A stretch of 40,077 bases of DNA from Pseudomonadota bacterium (GTDB lineage: Bacteria > Pseudomonadota > Alphaproteobacteria > Rhodospirillales > Magnetospirillaceae), in NCBI GenBank assembly GCA_021782815.1, contig JAJXUO010000028.1:1-40077 (forward strand). Direction: 5' to 3'. Numbering within the stretch: position 1 is the first letter of the stretch; each line of letters starts with the position of its first letter. Both the position numbers and the translations under genes were made by a program. This document shows positions 36,348-40,077 of the stretch, one piece after another. The notes under the pieces are model-generated. The model saw nothing but the letters and a program-made list of their open reading frames with translations. It was not told the origin of the DNA and searched no databases.

Positions 36348-37000
36348 ACGGGCGTCATGATCTTGGCCCCGCTCCGATCCGCCCTCACGATCTGTTGAGG
36401 GTGAGGGGGGCCGGGGATCTGATGGGCGACGAGCCCCCCGCCTGGGTGCGGGGGGCTCTCGACCTGGCGCCGTTCGTGGTTGTCCGCCGCGCGGCGAGCG
36501 CGCCTCCCTTGATTCCCGTCGGCGTGCGGGGGGCCGGCCGCGCTCAACGCGCCGCCGCCTTTATCCCGCGTGCCGCCGTCGTCGGGCGCATGGCTCCCGA
36601 GGACCTGGCCGTGGCGCGGGCCTGGCGGACGACATCGCGCGCCATGGCGTTTCCCCATTTCGCCCTGCTGGAGGCGGTGGCGACGACCCTGGAGGCCGCC
36701 GGGCTGCCCTGGGGGCCGGTGGGAAGCCTCGGTTTCGAGCTGGCCAGTGGGCATCCCTGTTTGACGCAAACCAGCGACATTGATCTGCTGTTACGCCCGC
36801 CCGCCCCGATTTCCCGTGATCTGGCCGCCAGCCTGTGCGCCGTCCTCTCCGATTTTCCGATCAGGATCGATGCGCAGATGGACGTTCCCGGCGGAGCCGT
36901 GGCCTTGTCGGAATACGCCTCGGGGGCGGCGCGGATCGTTCTGCGCAGCAGCGACGGCCCGCGGCTGGTCACGGACCCTTGGCAGGAGGATATGCCATGA
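36344..37000 (+). CDS. mdcG: Phosphoribosyl-dephospho-CoA transferase (holo-ACP synthase of malonate decarboxylase)
   Basis: A 218-aa nucleotidyltransferase-fold enzyme that attaches the MdcB product to MdcC, making the holo-ACP. The metal-binding motif is TSDIDLLLR with D145 and D147, and a third candidate acidic residue is near D177-D180 (IDAQMDVPGG). GSLGFELASG precedes it as in the family. N-terminal sequence is more variable. ATGA overlaps join it to mdcF and mdcH. Confidence 0.92.
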   Translation: MNGRHDLGPAPIRPHDLLRVRGAGDLMGDEPPAWVRGALDLAPFVVVRRAASAPPLIPVGVRGAGRAQRAAAFIPRAAVVGRMAPEDLAVARAWRTTSRAMAFPHFALLEAVATTLEAAGLPWGPVGSLGFELASGHPCLTQTSDIDLLLRPPAPISRDLAASLCAVLSDFPIRIDAQMDVPGGAVALSEYASGAARIVLRSSDGPRLVTDPWQEDMP

Positions 37001-37941
37001 GCATCGCCTTTCTTTTTCCCGGCCAGGGGGCGCAAACCCCCGGTTTCCTGCATCATCTGCTGACGGCTTATCCGGATGTCGCGGGGCATTTGGCCCTGTC
37101 GTCCCGGTGTCTCGGCCTTGATGTCATGTCGCTGGACAGCGAGGCGGCCCTGCAATCGACGATCGCGGTGCAAGTGTCCACGGTGGTCGCATCGACGGCG
37201 ATGGCCGGTTTTTGTCAGGCACGGGGGATCGAGCCCCAGGCCGTGGCCGGCTTGTCGGTCGGCGCCTTCGCCGCCGCCGTCGTGGCCGGGGCGCTGGCCT
37301 ACGAAGACATGCTCCCCCTGGTGCGGCTGCGGGCCAGCCTCATGGAGCAGGCCTATCCCCGCGGTTACGGTCTGGCGGCGGTGGTGGGGCTGACGCGGCG
37401 TCAGGTCTCCGCTCTGGTGGATGCGGTGTCGTGCGATGCCTCTCCCGTCTATCTGGCCAATCTCAACGCCCCGACGCAATTCGTGTTGGCGGGCGCGAAC
37501 GCAGCCCTGGACGAGGTTTTGGGGCTGGCCCGGAAAGAGGGCGCGCGCAAGGCCGAGCGGATGGCGGTCAGCGTGCCGTCCCATTGCCCGCTGTTGACCT
37601 CCGTCGGCGATGCCCTGGCCGAAGCGATCGCCGCTATCGCCATCAAGACGCCGAACATCCCCTATGTGAGCAATCGTGGCGGGCGTCTGTTGCGCGATGC
37701 CGAGGCGATCCGCGACGATCTGGCGCGCAATGTCATGTATCCGGTGCTGTGGCATGACGCCAACACCGTTCTTTATGAAACCGGGACGCGTCTTTATCTG
37801 GAAATGCCGCCGGGCCATACCTTGACCGGCCTGATCACGGCGGCCTTCGACGATATCCGGGCTCTGGCGTTGCAGGAAAGCCGCTTCGATACGGTCGCCG
37901 TTCTGGCCGCGCGGGAAAAGGCTGCAGACTATCTGGGATAA
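36997..37941 (+). CDS. mdcH: Malonyl-CoA:ACP acyltransferase of the malonate decarboxylase system
   Basis: A 314-aa FabD-like acyltransferase. FLFPGQGAQ at the N terminus, nucleophile S87 in GLSVG and catalytic H196 in SVPSHCPLL are all present. It primes MdcC by loading malonyl from malonyl-CoA so that the acetyl/malonyl cycle can start. Starts in an ATGA overlap with mdcG and ends 65 bp before the GntR regulator. No clear terminator follows, so the regulator may be co-transcribed. Confidence 0.94.
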   Translation: MSIAFLFPGQGAQTPGFLHHLLTAYPDVAGHLALSSRCLGLDVMSLDSEAALQSTIAVQVSTVVASTAMAGFCQARGIEPQAVAGLSVGAFAAAVVAGALAYEDMLPLVRLRASLMEQAYPRGYGLAAVVGLTRRQVSALVDAVSCDASPVYLANLNAPTQFVLAGANAALDEVLGLARKEGARKAERMAVSVPSHCPLLTSVGDALAEAIAAIAIKTPNIPYVSNRGGRLLRDAEAIRDDLARNVMYPVLWHDANTVLYETGTRLYLEMPPGHTLTGLITAAFDDIRALALQESRFDTVAVLAAREKAADYLG

Positions 37942-37965
37942 CACTTGTTTGATGCCAGGCGGGCT

Positions 37966-38004
37966 TTTAAGTTGGGTTGGTTTTTGCAGTGATTGGGACT
38001 TAAA
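37966..38004. promoter_or_regulatory. Inverted repeat before the GntR regulator gene
   Basis: TTTAAGT (37966-37972) and ACTTAAA (37998-38004) frame the 25 bases just before the TTG start of the regulator. It could be an autoregulatory site or chance. Confidence 0.25.
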
Positions 38005-38006
38005 CC

Positions 38007-38663
38007 TTGGAGCAACTGGTCAATCAGACCCTGTCGGAGCAGCTTCGGGATCGTATCGAAGAGCGGATCATCAGCGGGCACTACGCTCCGGGGACGCGGC
38101 TGGACGAAGTGGATTTGGCGTCGACCTTCAATGTTTCGCGCACACCGATCCGCGAGGCCTTGATCCAGTTGTCGGCGGCGGGTTTGATCGAGATCCGTCC
38201 GCGCCGTGGCGCCGTGGTGTCGGAATTTTCCCCGGCGCGTTTGACGCAGATGTTCGACGTCATGGCGGAGATGGAGGCCATCTGCGCCCGCCGCGCCGCC
38301 CTCAACGCGACCGACGAGGACCGGCAAAAGCTGCTGGAGGCGCATAAGGCCAGCGAGGACGCCGTCAAGGACAAGGATCCGGACCGCTACTACAGGCTGA
38401 ACGAGCAATTCCACATGGCGATTTACGCGGCCAGCCACAACGAGTTCCTGGCGGAACAGACCGCCCTGCTGCATCGGCGTCTGCATCCTTACCGTCGGCT
38501 GCAGCTGCGCTCGCCCAACAGGATCGAAAAGTCGTTCGCCGAACATCAACGGGTTTTGGAGGCGATCCTGACGGGAGAGGCCAATGGGGCGGCCGAGCGC
38601 ATTCAGGATCATGTGCGGATTCAGAACTGGCAGTTCCTGGAAATGCTCAATCACCACAGCTGA
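38007..38663 (+). CDS. GntR/FCD transcriptional regulator of the malonate locus
   Basis: A 218-aa regulator with an N-terminal winged helix (about 5-70; LRDRIEERIISGHYAPGTRLDEVDLASTFNVSRTPIREALIQL) and a C-terminal FCD ligand-binding domain (about 80-210) whose His/Asp residues (NEQFHMAIYAASHNEF, FAEHQRVLEAIL, IQDHVRIQ) fit the usual metal site. Start is TTG at 38007, with GGGA upstream; no in-frame ATG or GTG fits better. Position after mdcH suggests it plays the role of Acinetobacter MdcY or rhizobial MatR, probably a repressor relieved by malonate. The last stop codon TGA is supplied by the edge of an R3 element. Confidence 0.9.
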   Translation: MEQLVNQTLSEQLRDRIEERIISGHYAPGTRLDEVDLASTFNVSRTPIREALIQLSAAGLIEIRPRRGAVVSEFSPARLTQMFDVMAEMEAICARRAALNATDEDRQKLLEAHKASEDAVKDKDPDRYYRLNEQFHMAIYAASHNEFLAEQTALLHRRLHPYRRLQLRSPNRIEKSFAEHQRVLEAILTGEANGAAERIQDHVRIQNWQFLEMLNHHS

Positions 38664-38813
38664 TACCAAATTGCAGTGATCGGAACCGATCACTGCCCCC
38701 TCATGCGCCGGGCGGGTTTCTCCGAAACCCTTGGCTTCGCGCCATCAGGCGCGCGTCGCCTTGCTCCTAACCGGCGCCGCGATGAGTCAAACTCATCGCG
38801 GCTTGGTATGAGC
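38659..38813. mobile_element. R3 copy B: hairpin-rich MITE/REP-like element
   Basis: About 155 bp bounded by GCTGATACC ... GGTATGAGC. It contains the same hairpins as copy A: GCAGTGATCGG/CCGATCACTGC (38673-38696) and GCCGCGATGAGT/ACTCATCGCGGC (38776-38802). In each stem one base pair differs from copy A, with both partners changed (G-C to A-T, T-A to C-G). The element's terminal TGA is the stop codon of the GntR gene (38661-38663). It occupies half of the gene-free stretch 38664-38965. Confidence 0.8.
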
Positions 38814-38832
38814 CCAGCCGGATCCGGTCCCG

Positions 38833-38882
38833 CCACCGCGCCTTGAAGGCGCAAGCACCACCGCGCCCTGAAGGCGCAAGCA
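38833..38882. repeat. Tandem 25-bp duplication
   Basis: Two copies of CCACCGCGCC(T/C)TGAAGGCGCAAGCA-type sequence in direct tandem (38833-38857, 38858-38882), one mismatch. Each has a GCGCC/GGCGC hairpin. It lies between R3 copy B and the FMN reductase gene; the rest of this gap up to 38965 shows only the ribosome-binding GAAGGGGGG. Confidence 0.6.
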
Positions 38883-38965
38883 TTTGAGCGAAACGCGAAA
38901 GCGCGGCGGCGCCCATCGGGCTATAGATCGGCGTGTCGTGTTTCACGCTGTTTGAAGGGGGGCGC

Positions 38966-39520
38966 ATGTCCCAGGGTTTTGTTGTTACCGGTTTGGCCGG
39001 TAGTTTGCGCGCCGGATCCTATGCCCAGGCGCTGTTGCGCGAACTGGCGGCGCTGCTGCCCGCCGGCGCCGCCTTTCAGGCGCTCGATATCGGCGCCCTG
39101 CCGCATTACAACCAGGATGAGGACGGCGATCCCCCGCCGGCGGCGGTGGCGGCGGCCCGGGCGCGCATCGCCGCCAGCCATGCGGTGCTGCTGGTGACGC
39201 CGGAATTCAATCACGGCCTGCCCGGCGTGCTGAAAAACACCCTGGATTGGCTGTCGCGCCCGGCCTTCGCCAGTTGCTTCGCCGGCAAGCCGGTGCTGTT
39301 CGCCACCCATTCCCCCGGCGCCCTGGGCGGCGTGCGCGCCCAGGCTCAGCTGCGCGAAACCCTGGCCTCCATGCTGTGCCAGCTGGTGCCGCTGCCGGAA
39401 ATCGCCGTAACCTACGTGGACCGCAAGCTGGACGCCGCCGGCCGCCTGACCGACGCGCCGACCCGGCGCCTGCTGGCCGAAAGCATGGAGCGCTTCCTGG
39501 CGGCCCTGCCGCCGCGCTAA
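38966..39520 (+). CDS. NADPH-dependent FMN reductase family protein
   Basis: A 184-aa flavodoxin-like protein. The phosphate-binding loop GSLRAGSYAQALLREL, the acidic segment LPHYNQDED and the FMN-contact stretch LLVTPEFNHGLPGVLKNTLDWLSRP place it in the NADPH-dependent FMN reductase family (ChrR/YieF-like). It should reduce quinones, chromate or FMN; the real substrate is not known. ATG 38966 is preceded by GAAGGGGGG; an upstream ATG-like start at 38933 would precede this site. Confidence 0.9.
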   Translation: MSQGFVVTGLAGSLRAGSYAQALLRELAALLPAGAAFQALDIGALPHYNQDEDGDPPPAAVAAARARIAASHAVLLVTPEFNHGLPGVLKNTLDWLSRPAFASCFAGKPVLFATHSPGALGGVRAQAQLRETLASMLCQLVPLPEIAVTYVDRKLDAAGRLTDAPTRRLLAESMERFLAALPPR

Positions 39521-39528
39521 ATCGGGGA

Positions 39529-39885
39529 TCAGCCTGCGGCCAGGCGGCCGGCCCGCGCGCCGATGGCCGCCAGCAGGCCGCTGGCGGCGGCCTCGGCCAG
39601 GGTGCCCTCGCAGAAACGCTCCTGGCGCATCAGCGTGGTCAGCAGCTTGCGAAGCTGCTCGGGAGCGGCGGCCGCCAGCGCCGCCCGGTCATCGCGCAGG
39701 GAGATGGCCTCGGGCGACTGCTTCCAGGCCGCCCAATCGAACGACGCCACCCAGCCATCCTGGTAGCACAGGCTGTGCAAGGCCTCGAGCCGGGCCTCCA
39801 GATCCGCCGTCCCGGCGGCGGGAACGGCGGCGGCCAGACGGCGGAGATGCTCCGGCAGCAGGGCGGGCGAGGGGGACTCCGACAT
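39529..39885 (-). CDS. Small DUF6508-like protein
   Basis: A 118-aa protein. CYQDGWVASFDWAAWK and LLTTLMRQERFCEGTLAEAAASGLLAAI recall the DUF6508 family (memory-based match). ATG at 39885 has AGGAG seven bases upstream. The frame is open to 40005 but those residues read through what looks like insertion-sequence DNA. Only about 8 bases of native DNA lie between its ribosome-binding site and that junction, so its promoter may have been displaced. Function unknown. Confidence 0.75.
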   Translation of the reverse strand: MSESPSPALLPEHLRRLAAAVPAAGTADLEARLEALHSLCYQDGWVASFDWAAWKQSPEAISLRDDRAALAAAAPEQLRKLLTTLMRQERFCEGTLAEAAASGLLAAIGARAGRLAAG

Positions 39886-39904
39886 GGGGGGACTCCTGCA
39901 AGAT

Positions 39905-40077
39905 TGTAGCGCGCCGCTTGGTTTTGCAGTAACGGCCACATGGTTTTGCAGCAGCGCAGTTTCCCGAAAGCGGCTGCAATGAGCAAGTCTGAAGTCATCC
40001 ATCACGAGCGTGCGAGAGGCCTCTCAGAACCATCTGAGAGGCCTTTTTCATCCGCACATCACCCTGAAATGATCACC
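39905..40077. mobile_element. Possible left end of an insertion sequence, cut by the window edge
   Basis: From TGTAGCGCGCC (39905) the sequence changes character: GGTTTTGCAG occurs twice (39920-39929 and 39942-39951), as in the multiple terminal repeats of IS21-type elements that begin with TG. A terminator-like hairpin follows, often found just inside insertion-sequence ends. An unassigned open frame starts at ATG 39940 or 39979 and runs off the edge. No transposase is visible, so this is tentative. Confidence 0.35.
40017..40048 (+). terminator. Strong intrinsic terminator-like hairpin
   Basis: AGGCCTCTCAGA pairs perfectly over 12 bp with TCTGAGAGGCCT (loop ACCA), followed by TTTT. No plus-strand gene is known just upstream, so it may shield an element beyond the window from read-in transcription. 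Confidence 0.75.

Overview
The window looks like a chromosomal segment of a GC-rich alphaproteobacterium, most likely a Rhodospirillales / Magnetospirillum-Phaeospirillum-like organism. This rests on the high GC, the receiver proteins carrying a YVGPDRR tail, the PleC/DivJ-style histidine kinase core, and the presence of the O2-independent ubiquinone genes ubiTUV. The lineage is an inference; no rRNA or tRNA was seen.

Layout. (1) 0.2-8.1 kb: a degenerate receiver protein, then a minus-strand operon of DUF2126-transglutaminase, circularly permuted ATP-grasp/alpha-E protein and a short transglutaminase, a widespread but poorly characterised amide-bond system. (2) 8.1-11.7 kb: signalling genes. 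An OmpR-type response regulator is split by an in-frame amber codon, followed by a tandem palindromic repeat array, a pseudo-receiver/pentapeptide-repeat protein and a GAF-GGDEF diguanylate cyclase. (3) 11.7-15.1 kb: nnrU-ubiT-ubiU-ubiV, an anaerobic respiration / ubiquinone module. (4) 15.3-18.8 kb: a membrane PAS histidine kinase and a pseudo-receiver-PAS protein. (5) 19-24.3 kb: a type I secretion pair (membrane fusion protein and ABC exporter) divergent from a CHASE2-adenylate cyclase. (6) 24.4-28.3 kb: GT9 glycosyltransferase, SGNH-like protein and MBOAT acyltransferase, a surface-glycan acylation set. (7) 28.6-30.4 kb: an RlmL-type rRNA methyltransferase and a DUF2459 lipoprotein. (8) 30.7-38.7 kb: a complete malonate decarboxylase locus mdcABCDEFGH in the Klebsiella gene order, with a GntR/FCD regulator in place of LysR-type mdcR. 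(9) 38.9-40.1 kb: an FMN reductase, a DUF6508-like protein, and what may be the end of an insertion sequence.

The most unusual content is between the genes. Three families of short palindromic elements occur: R1 (tandem array, 8.88-9.20 kb), R2 (two copies of about 175 bp at 15.1 and 28.4 kb) and R3 (two copies of 155-182 bp at 18.8 and 38.7 kb). R2 copy 1 is flanked by a 10-bp direct repeat and has replaced the last codons of ubiV. The two copies of R2, and the two of R3, differ by compensatory base changes that keep their hairpins intact. The elements sit at gene ends, and R3 supplies the TGA stop codon of a neighbouring gene at both sites. R1 and R2 share a hairpin module. Together they look like a family of structured, non-autonomous mobile elements.

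The mdc locus has its own regulatory architecture: a perfect 28-bp palindrome, an operator-like inverted repeat around TGTATACA, and a strong terminator-like hairpin inside the operon between mdcE and mdcF. All readings come from inspection of the sequence; no database search was run.
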